A stretch of 64,000 nucleotides of DNA from Bog-756 sp963841885 (lineage in GTDB: Bacteria > Actinomycetota > Acidimicrobiia > Acidimicrobiales > RAAP-2): contig CAWJEK010000015.1 in the NCBI GenBank assembly GCA_963841885.1, positions 186,001 to 250,000 on the forward strand, given 5' to 3'. Under the pieces are notes generated by a model. It was not told where the DNA came from, ran no database searches, and saw only the letters and a program-made list of their open reading frames with translations. Numbering within the stretch: the first letter of the stretch is position 1; each line of letters starts with the position of its first letter. Position numbers and translations under genes: made by a program. This document shows positions 26,445-37,117 of the stretch, in pieces.

Positions 26445-27287
26445 TCAGGGGTGGGGCGGCGGGTCGACGAAGACCGGCGTCCGCTTCTCGCGGAGGGCGG
26501 CCACGCCCTCCCGGTAGTCGGGACCGGCCATCATCGGGTCGAGCCGGGCCTCGGCGGCCCGGACCGAGTCGGCCGCCGTCAGGTGGAACGCCTCGTAGAC
26601 CTGGAGCTTGGAGGCGGCCAACGAGGCCGGCGAGACGGTGGTGGCCAGCATCTGGGCGTACCCGTGGACGTGGTCGAGCAGGTCGGGGCCGTCGACCACC
26701 GCCGTGACCAGGCCGAGCTCGTGGGCCTCGTCGGCGTCGAACCGGCGACTGGAGAGGATCAGGTCGAGGGCCCTGGGCAGTCCGATGAGGCGGGGCAACA
26801 GCCAGGCCAGCCCGAAGGCACAGGGCAGGCCGAGCCGGCCGTGGGCCGTGGTGAACGTGGCCCCCCGGGCGGCGAAGCGGAGGTCGTGGTAGCAGGACAG
26901 GGCGAACCCGATGCCGGCGACAGGTCCGTTGATGGCCGACAGGATCGGCTTGTCGATGCCGAAGTGGTAGGCGAGCTCGGCATCGAACTCCGGGCGGACG
27001 CCGTAGCCCGGAGTGGCCAGGTCGGCGGGCGCGCCGGCATCGTAGGCACCCCGTTCGACGTGGCCGACCAGGTCGTCGGACTCGGCACCGGCGCAGAACC
27101 CCCGACCGGCACCGGTCACCACGATCACCCTGACCGAGGGGTCGTCGGCGGCCGCCCGCAGGTGGGCGCGGTACTCGGCGTTCATCGTCGCCGTCCACGC
27201 GTTGAGCCGCTCGGGTCGGTGGAGCGTGATGGTCGCCACCCGGTCGCGGACGGCGTAGCGGGTGGCCTCGGTCCCGGGCTCGGTCAC
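26445..27287 (-). CDS. Enoyl-CoA hydratase/isomerase (crotonase) family protein
   Basis: A 280-residue crotonase-fold protein: VATITLHRPERLNAWTATM, the oxyanion-hole region GAGRGFCAGAESDDL, GPVAGIGFALSCYHDLRFA and FTTAHGRLGLPCAFGLAWLLP. The two glutamates that catalyse hydration in classical enoyl-CoA hydratase are not at the expected places (the second is in a QPE-like block; here it reads TAHGR), as in a common actinobacterial subgroup of unknown reaction. It may be an isomerase, hydrolase or dehalogenase rather than a hydratase. GTG start at 27287, directly downstream of ahcY in the same direction. Confidence 0.87.
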   Translation of the reverse strand: MTEPGTEATRYAVRDRVATITLHRPERLNAWTATMNAEYRAHLRAAADDPSVRVIVVTGAGRGFCAGAESDDLVGHVERGAYDAGAPADLATPGYGVRPEFDAELAYHFGIDKPILSAINGPVAGIGFALSCYHDLRFAARGATFTTAHGRLGLPCAFGLAWLLPRLIGLPRALDLILSSRRFDADEAHELGLVTAVVDGPDLLDHVHGYAQMLATTVSPASLAASKLQVYEAFHLTAADSVRAAEARLDPMMAGPDYREGVAALREKRTPVFVDPPPHP

Positions 27288-27363
27288 GGTTCGGGCGTCG
27301 GTTCGGAGGAGGGTGCCGGCCGGAGCACGGGAGTGCCCAGCACGGTCGGGCCGCCGGGCCGGC

Positions 27364-28815
<1,452 letters not shown>

Positions 28816-28970
28816 GGTGGCTCCTTCGTCGTGCCGGTCCCGGGCAGGTCCGGTGGTCACCGGGTGGGCCGTCCAGCCCTCCGCGTGCGTCCGAGCCCCT
28901 CCGGCGGCCGTGGCCCCAGGTCTCAGAGTCGCTCCGGTCATGTTAGTCCACGGTCCTGTCCGGCCATCGC

Positions 28971-28989
28971 CCCGGGGCTGGTCCCCGGG
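28971..28989. repeat. Perfect GC-rich inverted repeat between divergent ahcY and lipoprotein genes
   Basis: CCCGGGG and CCCCGGG with a five-base loop, in the 278-base gap between two divergent starts. It could form a hairpin or be an operator. Arms of pure G and C of this length arise often by chance in such DNA, so the support is weak. The rest of the gap holds -10-like boxes (TAACAT for ahcY, TACGTT for the lipoprotein) and nothing else I can name. Confidence 0.3.
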
Positions 28990-29093
28990 TGCCGGCTCGG
29001 GTCACCCTTCCGTCGCCGACACCTGTTACGTTCTGGCGGTCGCACCGTCGGGTCGTGTCCCGGCGGGAGGCGTGGCGAGATCGGGGGAGGGCC

Positions 29094-30741
29094 ATGAACG
29101 GTGACCGGAGATACGGGCGGCTGACGCGCACGGGCAGGGGAAATTCCGGCGGGGCGTCGCGCTGGCGGCCACCTGCGTCATGGCCGGGGGCCTGCTGGCC
29201 GCCTGCAGCTCGTCGTCGTCGAGCCCGCCGTCGACCTCGGGTCACGTGCTCTTGGTGGGCACCTTCCAGGGTCACGCCGGGAAGTACACGTCCATCCAGG
29301 CGGCGGTCAACGCCGCCAAGTCCGGCGACTGGATCCTGGTCGCCCCCGGCGACTACCACGAGACGGCCGACTCGACCAGCCTGGCGGCCGACCCGGCCCA
29401 CGGCGACAGTGGAGCCGTCCTCATCACCACGCCCGACATCCACCTGCGGGGCATGGACCGGTCCACCGTGGTGGTGGACGGGACCAAGCCCGGCTCGCCC
29501 GAGTGCAGCTCCGCCCCCGCCGACCAGACCTACGGTCCCCTCGATCCCAGTGGGCAAGCCCTACGGTCGCAACGGCATCGTGGTGTGGAAGGCCGACGGC
29601 GTGACCGTCGACAACCTCACCGCCTGCAACTTCCTCGGCGGTACGGGGGATTCGGGCAACGAGATCTGGTGGAACGGCGGTGCGGACAGCGGCCAGATCG
29701 GCCTGCACGGCTACTCGGGCAGCTATCTGACCGGCACCTCGACGTTCTTCTCCACCAACAACAACGCCGCCGAGTACGGGATCTTCTCCTCCAACTCGTC
29801 CGGGCCGGCCTCGTGGAACCAGATCTACGGCAGCAACATGAACGACTCGGGCACGTACGTGGGCGCCTGCAAGCAGGAGTGCGACATCACGATCGACCAC
29901 GCCTGGATGGAGTACAGCGCCCTCGGCTACTCGGGCACCAACTCCGGCGGGGCCATCGTCATCGAGAACTCGCAGTTCGACAACAACAAGGACGGATTCG
30001 ACACCAACACCCAGATCGGCGGTGACCCGCCCGCACCCCAGAACGGGGCCTGCCCCAACGGCGGCACCAGTCCGATCACCCACACCCATTCGTGCTGGGT
30101 CCTGATCCACAACTACTTCCACAACAACAACAATCCCAACGTCCCCGGGGCCGGATTCGCCGGACAGGCACCGACGGGCACCGGGATGACGCTGTCGGGT
30201 GGGCGGAACGACACGGTCATGGACAACCCTTCGCCAACAACGGTGCGTGGGGATTCCTCATGGTCCCGTTCCCCGACTCGAGCACCCCGGTGGACAACCA
30301 GACCTGCCCGAGCAGCGGGGGCATCGAGTCGACGGTGTTCGGCTGCGTCTACGACCCGCAGAACAACGCACTCTCGGCAACACGTTCAACCACAACGGGT
30401 ACTTCAGGAACCCGTCGAACGGCGACTACGGGGAGATCACCATCAACGCCGGTCTGCCGTCGAACTGCTACCGCGACAACACGGCACCGAACGGGAGCTC
30501 ACCTGCGGGCCTCGAGCAGTCCTCGCCCACCTGCGGGGTGACGACGACCGCGGCGCAGGACACCGGCCCGCTCCTGGGGCAGGTGCTGTGTGACTTCCAG
30601 TCCGCCCCTTGTTCGTCGGACATGGTGTACCCCCAGAACACCGGGGTGGTCATGCACCCCCTGCCGAAGCTTCCGACGATGCCCGATCCGTGTTCGGGCG
30701 TACCGGACAACGCGTGGTGCTCGGGAGGCAAGCCGGTCTAG
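29094..30741 (+). CDS. Parallel beta-helix (pectate-lyase-like) lipoprotein, frameshifted as sequenced
   Basis: After repair this is a roughly 549-residue exported lipoprotein. The N-terminus has an RR-containing leader and lipobox MAGGLLAACSS; the body begins YTSIQAAVNAAKSGDWILVAPGDYHE, the usual opening of right-handed beta-helix repeats, and continues with many Asn-rich turns (FFSTNNNAAEYGIFSSNSSG, SQFDNNKDGFDTNTQ, NGYFRNPSNGDYG). Many cysteines suggest disulfides. The frame shifts four times, near 29140, 29549, 30228 and 30370, each by one base, and every repair restores good family sequence, so sequence error is more likely than decay. Start: ATG 29094 behind GGGGGAGGG. The likely job is binding or cleaving a polysaccharide at the cell surface. 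Confidence 0.72.
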
Positions 30742-30788
30742 CCGGCCCGACGCCCGGAATCGCCGCCGCTGGGATCTCCGGCCCATTA

Positions 30789-30819
30789 GTTGACCTGGTT
30801 GGTCAACTTTTGTCAGTAT
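30789..30819 (+). promoter_or_regulatory. Promoter and palindromic operator of metY-metX
   Basis: GTTGACC and GGTCAAC (8-base arms if one more A/T pair is counted) are separated by five bases. TTGACC inside the left arm is a good -35 box, and CAGTAT 18 bases later can serve as -10, so the palindrome overlaps the polymerase site. This fits a repressor of methionine genes, probably TetR-like; the alternative of a hairpin terminator for the upstream gene is weaker because only four T follow. Confidence 0.5.
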
Positions 30820-30890
30820 CGGGTGGCCCACGCGGGCAGCACGGCACCTGCCGGTCTGCCCGCCCGCCCGTCTGTCGAAGGAGCCACGTC

Positions 30891-32189
30891 ATGTCCGAAT
30901 GGGGATTCGAGACCCGCCAGATCCATTCCGGGGCGGCACCCGACCCGACGACCGGGGCGCGGGCGACACCGATCTACCAGACCACCAGTTACACGTTCCG
31001 GGACACGGCCCACGCCGCCGCCCTGTTCGGTCTGTCGGAGCTCGGCAACATCTACACGCGGATCATGAACCCGACCCAGGCGGTCTTCGAGGAGCGCATC
31101 GCCGCCCTCGAGGGTGGGGTGGCCGCCCTCGCCGTGTCGAGCGGCCAGGCCGCCGAGTCGATCGCCCTGCTGAACCTGGCCGAGAACGGCGGTCACGTCG
31201 TGTCGTCGGCCTCGCTCTACGGCGGGACCTACAACCTCTTCCACTACACGCTGCCCAAGCTCGGCGTCGAGGTCACCTTCGTAGAGGACCCCGACGACCT
31301 CGACGCCTGGCGCTCGGCCGTCCGGCCCGAGACCAAGGCCTTCTACGCCGAGACGCTCGGCAACCCCAAGGGTGACGTGCTCGACTTCGCCGGGGTCTCG
31401 GCCATCGCCCACGAGAACAAGGTCCCTCTCGTCGTCGACAACACACTGGCCACGCCGTATCTGTGCAACCCACTCGCCCACGGCGCCGACATCGTCGTCC
31501 ACTCGGCCACCAAGTTCCTCGGTGGTCACGGCACCTCGATCGGTGGCGTGATCGTGGACGGAGGCAAATTCGACTACGAGGGGAGCGGGAAGTTCCCCGG
31601 ATTCACCGAGCCGGATCCGAGCTATCACGGCCTGGTCTTCGGTGACCTGCCCGATCCGCTCTTCCCGGCCCGCTTCGTGCTGAAGGCGCGCCTGCAGTAT
31701 CTGCGGGACCTCGGGTCGGCGGTGTCGCCGTTCAACGCCTTCCTCTTCATCCAGGGCGTCGAGACCCTCAGCCTGCGGATGGAGCGCCACGTGCAGAACG
31801 CCGCGGCGGTGGCCGCCTGGCTCGAAGCGCGCGACGAGGTCTCCTGGGTCGCCTATCCCGGGCTCGAGTCCAGCCCGTGGCACGCCCGCCAGGAGCAGTA
31901 CCTGCCGCGCGGCGGCGGTGCCATCCTGGCCTTCGGGATCGAGGGTGGCGCCGATGCCGGCCGCCGGTTCATCGAGGGCCTGGAACTCTTCAGCCATCTG
32001 GCCAACGTGGGCGACGTCCGGAGCCTGGCCATCCACCCGGCCTCCACCACCCACTCGCAGCTGACCGAGGCCGAGCAGGTCTCGACCGGCGTCACCCCCG
32101 ACCTGGTTCGCCTGTGCATCGGCATCGAGTCGGTCGAGGACATCCTGGCCGACCTCGAGCTGGGCTTCGCGGCAGCCAAGGGGGCGTGA
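30891..32189 (+). CDS. metY: O-acetylhomoserine sulfhydrylase (aminocarboxypropyltransferase)
   Basis: A 432-residue PLP enzyme of the Cys/Met-metabolism family that makes homocysteine from O-acetylhomoserine and sulfide. The start GFETRQIHSGAAPDPTTGAR, the family block TPIYQTTSYTF, GNIYTRIMNPT, and the cofactor lysine in VVHSATKFLGGHGT near residue 207 identify MetY; the length of about 430 distinguishes it from the shorter MetB/MetZ (about 390). GAAGGAG lies before ATG 30891. The stop overlaps the metX GTG, so the two enzymes, which act in sequence, are coupled. Confidence 0.96.
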   Translation: MSEWGFETRQIHSGAAPDPTTGARATPIYQTTSYTFRDTAHAAALFGLSELGNIYTRIMNPTQAVFEERIAALEGGVAALAVSSGQAAESIALLNLAENGGHVVSSASLYGGTYNLFHYTLPKLGVEVTFVEDPDDLDAWRSAVRPETKAFYAETLGNPKGDVLDFAGVSAIAHENKVPLVVDNTLATPYLCNPLAHGADIVVHSATKFLGGHGTSIGGVIVDGGKFDYEGSGKFPGFTEPDPSYHGLVFGDLPDPLFPARFVLKARLQYLRDLGSAVSPFNAFLFIQGVETLSLRMERHVQNAAAVAAWLEARDEVSWVAYPGLESSPWHARQEQYLPRGGGAILAFGIEGGADAGRRFIEGLELFSHLANVGDVRSLAIHPASTTHSQLTEAEQVSTGVTPDLVRLCIGIESVEDILADLELGFAAAKGA

Positions 32190-33325
32190 CGGCCCCCGAC
32201 GGGGCGCAGACCTGGCAGCCGGGCGACGAGCCGGGTGGGCGGAGGTTCGCCCACCTGGGTGAGGGCGCCGGCGGCCTGGCTCTGGATGGCGGTGGCTCGC
32301 TGCCCGGGGTCACCGTCGCGTACGAAACGTGGGGGACCCTCGATGCGACGCGCTCGAACGCGGTGCTCGTCCTCCACGCCTTGACCGGTGACTCCCATGC
32401 CGCCGGGGCCGCCGGGCCGGGTCACCCGACCCCCGGATGGTGGGAGCCGTTGATCGGTCCTGGAGCGGCCATCGACACCGACCGCTGGTACGTGGTCTGC
32501 CCGAACGTACTCGGCGGCTGCCAGGGGTCGACCGGACCGTCGTCGGCTTCCCCCGACGGCAGTCCGTGGGGCTCCCGGTTCCCCCGTCTCACCATCCGCG
32601 ACCAGGTGTCCGCCGAGGTCCTGCTCGCCGACCACCTGGGTATCGACCGGTGGGCGGGCGTCGTGGGTGGGTCGATGGGCGGGATGCGCGTGCTCGAGTG
32701 GTGCGTCGGGCACCCCGATCGAGTGGAGCGCGCCGCGGTGCTGGCCGTCGGGGCCTCGGCCACCGCCGAGGAGATCGCCCTGTGTTCGGTGCAGTGCCGT
32801 GCCATCCGACTCGACCCCGACTTCCGAGGTGGCGACTACTACGCCTCGGGTCGGTCCCCACTGGAGGGCATGGCCCTGGCCCGGGGGATCGGCCAGATCA
32901 GCTATCGCACGGCCGCCGAGTTCGACCACCGGTTCGGACGGCGGCCCCAGGACGCGGAGGACCCGTCGACGGGTGGCCGCTATGCCGTGGAGTCCTACCT
33001 CGCCCACCACGGCGACAAATTGGCCCGTCGTTTCGACCCGAATTCCTACCTGGTGCTGAGCGAGGCCATGAACAGTCACGACGTAGGTCGTGGGCGGGGC
33101 GGTGTGACCGCCGCGCTGGCCCGCGTCACCGCCCGGGTGGCCGTGGCCGGGATCGACTCGGACCGGCTGTACCCGATCGCGCTGCAGAGGGAGCTCGGGC
33201 GACTGCTCCCCGGCGGGCGCCCGCCCACGGTGATCGCCTCGGAGTTCGGACACGACGGCTTCCTGCTCGAGATCGAACAGGTCGCGTCCGTGGTGTCCGA
33301 TGCGCCTGAACGCCTGAACGCCTGA
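32186..33325 (+). CDS. metX: Homoserine O-acetyltransferase
   Basis: A 379-residue alpha/beta-hydrolase-fold acyltransferase that makes O-acetylhomoserine, the substrate of MetY. The block VLVLHALTGDSHAAG, the nucleophile elbow GVVGGSMGGMRVLEW near residue 161, VLSEAMNSHDVGRGRGG and the catalytic EFGHDGFLLE are all present. The GTG start overlaps the metY stop (GTGA). The gene ends inside an array of eight-base repeats: the last codons, PERLNA and the stop, are read from the repeat itself. Because the repeat gives a stop in this frame by its third copy, changes in copy number should not alter the protein. Confidence 0.96.
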   Translation: MTAPDGAQTWQPGDEPGGRRFAHLGEGAGGLALDGGGSLPGVTVAYETWGTLDATRSNAVLVLHALTGDSHAAGAAGPGHPTPGWWEPLIGPGAAIDTDRWYVVCPNVLGGCQGSTGPSSASPDGSPWGSRFPRLTIRDQVSAEVLLADHLGIDRWAGVVGGSMGGMRVLEWCVGHPDRVERAAVLAVGASATAEEIALCSVQCRAIRLDPDFRGGDYYASGRSPLEGMALARGIGQISYRTAAEFDHRFGRRPQDAEDPSTGGRYAVESYLAHHGDKLARRFDPNSYLVLSEAMNSHDVGRGRGGVTAALARVTARVAVAGIDSDRLYPIALQRELGRLLPGGRPPTVIASEFGHDGFLLEIEQVASVVSDAPERLNA

Positions 33326-33366
33326 ACGCCTGAACGCCTGAACGCCTGAACGCCTGAACGCCTGGA
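33303..33366 (+). repeat. Eight-base tandem repeat at the end of metX
   Basis: Seven perfect copies and one copy with a single change of CGCCTGAA, head to tail. The metX stop codon (33323-33325) is inside the third copy and the rest lies in the spacer before the PAS/EAL gene. No other copy of the array is seen in the window. Confidence 0.95.
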
Positions 33367-33571
33367 CGGGCAGTGGCGACCGGCGTCGATCCGGCTCCAC
33401 AGTCCGGACTCCGACGGTGGCGGATGCGCGCCCGAGGATGGCATTTGTGGCATCGAATTCGGACGCTTCACCCCGGCGACGTCTGTCCGCAACGGGGGTT
33501 ATGGGTCTGAATACACCTGTTTTGCCCGGCAAATGTGACGAAGTGCCTTGTCCCCATATCCGGGTCACTCC

Positions 33572-33577
33572 TAGCGT
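33572..33577 (+). promoter_or_regulatory. -10 box of a leaderless promoter for the PAS/GAF/EAL gene
   Basis: TAGCGT, 7 bases before the GTG at 33585. The DNA from about 33430 is noticeably richer in A and T than its surroundings. Confidence 0.5.
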
Positions 33578-33584
33578 TGTGGGC

Positions 33585-36500
33585 GTGCCGATGAAGTGGC
33601 GGAACAGGGGGGACCGGGGGGCGGAGACCGCTGGATCCCCTCCGACCGTGATGGATGCTCGAGCCGACGGAGCCGACGGAACCGACGGAACCGAGGGGTT
33701 GTTGATCCGTCTCGAACTCCCGAAAACGGCCAGCCCGGTGCTCGACGAGCTCGACCCCGTGCGGCTGCGCGCCGTCCAGGAGGTGCTGCTCGATCCGAGC
33801 CTGGTGCTGCGGGCCGTCCGCGCCGGCACCGGCACGGTCGTGGACTTCGTGTGCGAGGACGCCAACCAGGCGGCGGCCGACAGCCTGGAGGTCTCACTGG
33901 ACGACCTCGTCGGCTCGCTGCTGTCGATCACGCTCCCGGGCCCGACCGGAACCTTCCTCCTCGAGCAGTGCATCGAGGCCGTGGCCTCCGGTGAGAGCCT
34001 CCGCTTCGACGACTACATCGTTGAAGACGTGACCACGGGGGAGACCCGGCACTTCGACATCCGGGGACTCCCGGTCGATGACCGCGTGGTCTTCACCTGG
34101 CGCGATGTGAGCGACCGCTTCCGCAACGAGCAGGCGCTCGCCGAGTCGAGGAACCGCTACCGCCTGCTGGCCGAGCACGCCTCCGACGTGGTGGTCCTGC
34201 TGGCCGCCGATGAGACGATGGAGTGGGTGTCGCCCTCGGTCGGGTCCCAGCTCGGCTGGGATGCCGACGACCTCGTCGGCCGCCCGGTCGCCGACATCGT
34301 GCACGGCGAGGACCGGGCCCGGCTGGGCTCGATGCGGCGTCACCCGACCGGGAACCGGACCACGACCGAGGAGGTCCGGATGCGGTGCGCCGGAGGCACC
34401 CTGCTGTGGGTGTCGGCGACCCTGCGGGACGTGCTCGACGCGGAAGACCAGGTGGTCAACCGCGTGCTGTCGCTCCGCAACATCGACAAGAAGGTGCAGA
34501 CGCGTCGGGAGTTGGAGGCGTCCGAGGCCCGGTTCCGCACCCTCGCCGAGAACGTGTCCGACGTGGTGTTCGCGACGACGTCGGGGAGGTTCACCTGGGT
34601 GTCCCCGTCGGTGGAGTGGGTCCTCGGGTGGCGACCCGAGGAGCTGGTGGGCCGACCGGTCATGGATCTCATCTCCGAGGAGGACCACGACCGGGCGCGG
34701 GCGGCGTCGGCCCGGGCCACGGTGGGCGAGCGTCTCGAACCCCTGGAGATCCGGTTCCTGACGGCCTCCGGCGACACCCTCTGGATGGAGGCGCACTCCC
34801 GCGCCGTCGAGGGAGCGCCGAACATCTCGTATGTCACCGGCCTGCAGGACATCAACGAGCGGCACTCCCGCCGGGTCATGCACGACGCCCTGGCCGCCGT
34901 CGACGCCGTCCTGGTCGGGGCGGCCGACGAGGACACGTTGCTCGCCGATGTGTGCCGTACGGTGATCGAGACCACCGCCTTCTCACTCGTGTGGTCCTGC
35001 CGCTGGGAGGACGACGTCCCCCTGGTGGTGGCCGCCGCCGGCGAGGGTGCCGACGCCCTGGTCGTGGGCGCCGACTGCCGGAGCGTTCCGGGGCACCTGG
35101 CCCGGGCCCCGATGGCCGCCCGGGTGTCGGGTCGGACCGAGCTCGACCGTCGCCCGGCGTCGCCCGGTGGCACACCGGGGTCGGTCGGATCCTGGCGTAC
35201 CAACCTGGGTGTGCCGGTCCGGGTGGACGGGACGGTGGACGTCGCCTTCGGGATGCACCTGGCGGCCACGTACGGGCTCGACCACCAGATAGCCGGCAAC
35301 TTCGAGCAGTTGGCCCAGCAGGTGGGGATGGCCGTGTCGAGGGTCCGGGCCCGCCGTCAGCTGGTCGACTCCCTGGCGGAAACGGCACTGTTGACCACCG
35401 CCATCGAGCAGGCCGGCGAGTCGGTGGTGGTGACGGGCCGCGACGGCACCATCATCTACGCCAACCCCGCCACCGCGGTCACCACGGGTTTCCCCATCGA
35501 GCAGATCGTGGGCGCACCGTCACACCAGTTCTACAGCGGCCTCCACGGGCCGCGCTTCTGGAGCGAGGTGGCGGACACCCTGGCGGCCGGTGCGAGTTGG
35601 CGGGGCGTCATCGCCAATCGCAACCGGCAGGGCGAGCTGTACGAGGAGGACACCACCGTCACGCCCGTCCGGGACGAAGACGGATCGGTTACCGGCTACG
35701 TGTCGGTGCTGCGCAACATCAGCCACGAGCGCAAGCTGGAGGCCGACCTGGACCGGCTGCGCAGCGACCGGGAGTCGGTGGTCGAGGCCATGTCCTTCGT
35801 GCGGGTGGGTACCACCATCGAGGCCACGGCGGCGTCCTTCTGCGAGGCGGTCACGCGGATCGAGGACATCGACCTGGCGAGGTTGCTGCTCGTCGAGTCG
35901 GACGACGAGGTGGTCCCCCTCGGGATCACCGGGCGCGCCTACCTGGACTGGGAGGTCGGGGTCCCACTGACCTTCCCGCGACTCGGCGGGATGCTCGAGA
36001 TGAGCCGGTCGGGCTCGTGGTGGATGTCCCTGTCCGAGGCCGCCGAGACCCTTCCCGACGCCGGTCCGATGATCATCCGGCTCTTCGACGAGGGGTTCCG
36101 GTCCGTCGGGTTCGCCCCCGTGTGGTGGGAGTCCCGGATGGTGGCGGTGCTGGTCGCGGTCAGCCGCACCCCCGACAGTCCGAGTTGGTTCGAGGACCGG
36201 ACCGCCGTCCTCGACGAGCTCAGCTCGTTCGCCGGCTCGATGCTGGGAGGTCAGGCCGACCGGCGCGACTCCTGGAAGCGGCTGCGCGACGACATCCGAG
36301 GCATCATCGACGACGAGCGGTACCACCCGGTGTTCCAACCGGTGGTGGGCCTCACCGACGGGGACGTCCGGGGCTACGAGGCCCTGACCCGCTTCGACTA
36401 CGCACGCCGACCCGACCTCGTGTTCCAGGACGCCCACTCGGTCGGTCTGGGCATCGAACTCGAGACGGCGTGCGCCCGGGCCGCGGTACGCGCCGCCTGC

Positions 36501-36974
36501 ACCCTCCCGCCGGGTGCCTGGCTCGGCGTCAACTTCTCCCCGGAGGCGGTGGTCGCCGGAGCGCTGGCTGCCGTCACCGCCCAGGCGGACCGGCCCGTGG
36601 TGGTCGAGATCACCGAACACGTGGAGGTGGAGAGCTACCTGGCCGTGCGCCAGGCGGTGGCCCGGTGCCCCGGGGTGCGGATCTCGGTGGACGACGCCGG
36701 TGCCGGCTACGCCAGCCTCCGACACATCCTGGAGCTCCAGCCCGAATTCGTGAAGCTCGACATCGGACTCGTCCGCGGGATCGATTCCGATCCGGCCCGG
36801 CAGGCGCTGGCGGCCGGGCTGCGGCACTATGCCGACGAGACGGGGAACACCCTCATCGCCGAAGGGGTCGAGAACGCCGAGGAGGCTCGGACCCTCCGGC
36901 GCCTCGGGATACCTCTGGCCCAGGGCTTCCTGTTCGGTCGCCCCGCTCCCGCACCCGAGTTCGCCGCCGGATGA
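33585..36974 (+). CDS. Multi-sensor PAS/GAF protein with EAL (cyclic-di-GMP phosphodiesterase) domain
   Basis: A 1,129-residue soluble signalling protein. Approximate order: a divergent PAS (50-170), PAS (193-300, RYRLLAEHASDVVVLLAADE), PAS (316-425, RFRTLAENVSDVVFATTSG), GAF-like (432-592), PAS (602-715, AIEQAGESVVVTGRDGTIIY), a second GAF-like region (728-895) and EAL (902-end). The EAL domain keeps its key residues: YEALTRF, GVNFSPEAV, VEITEH, SVDDAGAGYAS, FVKLDIG and IAEGVENAEEA, so it should be catalytically active, degrading cyclic di-GMP. There is no GGDEF domain and no membrane helix. A 9-base repeat (33661-33699) encodes ADG/TDG near the start. GTG 33585 was chosen from the -10 box; ATG 33591 is the alternative. 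Confidence 0.93.
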   Translation: MPMKWRNRGDRGAETAGSPPTVMDARADGADGTDGTEGLLIRLELPKTASPVLDELDPVRLRAVQEVLLDPSLVLRAVRAGTGTVVDFVCEDANQAAADSLEVSLDDLVGSLLSITLPGPTGTFLLEQCIEAVASGESLRFDDYIVEDVTTGETRHFDIRGLPVDDRVVFTWRDVSDRFRNEQALAESRNRYRLLAEHASDVVVLLAADETMEWVSPSVGSQLGWDADDLVGRPVADIVHGEDRARLGSMRRHPTGNRTTTEEVRMRCAGGTLLWVSATLRDVLDAEDQVVNRVLSLRNIDKKVQTRRELEASEARFRTLAENVSDVVFATTSGRFTWVSPSVEWVLGWRPEELVGRPVMDLISEEDHDRARAASARATVGERLEPLEIRFLTASGDTLWMEAHSRAVEGAPNISYVTGLQDINERHSRRVMHDALAAVDAVLVGAADEDTLLADVCRTVIETTAFSLVWSCRWEDDVPLVVAAAGEGADALVVGADCRSVPGHLARAPMAARVSGRTELDRRPASPGGTPGSVGSWRTNLGVPVRVDGTVDVAFGMHLAATYGLDHQIAGNFEQLAQQVGMAVSRVRARRQLVDSLAETALLTTAIEQAGESVVVTGRDGTIIYANPATAVTTGFPIEQIVGAPSHQFYSGLHGPRFWSEVADTLAAGASWRGVIANRNRQGELYEEDTTVTPVRDEDGSVTGYVSVLRNISHERKLEADLDRLRSDRESVVEAMSFVRVGTTIEATAASFCEAVTRIEDIDLARLLLVESDDEVVPLGITGRAYLDWEVGVPLTFPRLGGMLEMSRSGSWWMSLSEAAETLPDAGPMIIRLFDEGFRSVGFAPVWWESRMVAVLVAVSRTPDSPSWFEDRTAVLDELSSFAGSMLGGQADRRDSWKRLRDDIRGIIDDERYHPVFQPVVGLTDGDVRGYEALTRFDYARRPDLVFQDAHSVGLGIELETACARAAVRAACTLPPGAWLGVNFSPEAVVAGALAAVTAQADRPVVVEITEHVEVESYLAVRQAVARCPGVRISVDDAGAGYASLRHILELQPEFVKLDIGLVRGIDSDPARQALAAGLRHYADETGNTLIAEGVENAEEARTLRRLGIPLAQGFLFGRPAPAPEFAAG

Positions 36975-37117
36975 GCACCGCCGGCGGGCGTCACCGGCCG
37001 GAGCGGCCGGAGGACCCGGTCGCGGGCACCCTTGTAGGCTGGGACGGAGGCGGTCCGCCGGGGGGTCCTCGCCCGCCGGGTGGGGAAGCCGCGAACGACG
37101 AACGACATCGAGGCACC

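Noticed and set aside
28816..28945. Possible S-adenosylhomocysteine riboswitch in the ahcY leader
   Set aside because: A leader of about 120 bases exists, but I could not find the conserved riboswitch core or its pairing pattern. A covariance-model search would decide.
29094..30741. Pseudogene call for the beta-helix lipoprotein
   Set aside because: Four breaks would normally suggest decay, but each is a single base, sequence between them is well preserved, and similar breaks occur in unrelated genes throughout the window.
30789..30811. Rho-independent terminator for the beta-helix gene
   Set aside because: The hairpin is followed by only four T, and the same bases make a good promoter for metY, which fits the position better.
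33303..33366. CRISPR-like array
   Set aside because: The repeats are eight bases long, head to tail, with no spacers and no cas genes nearby.
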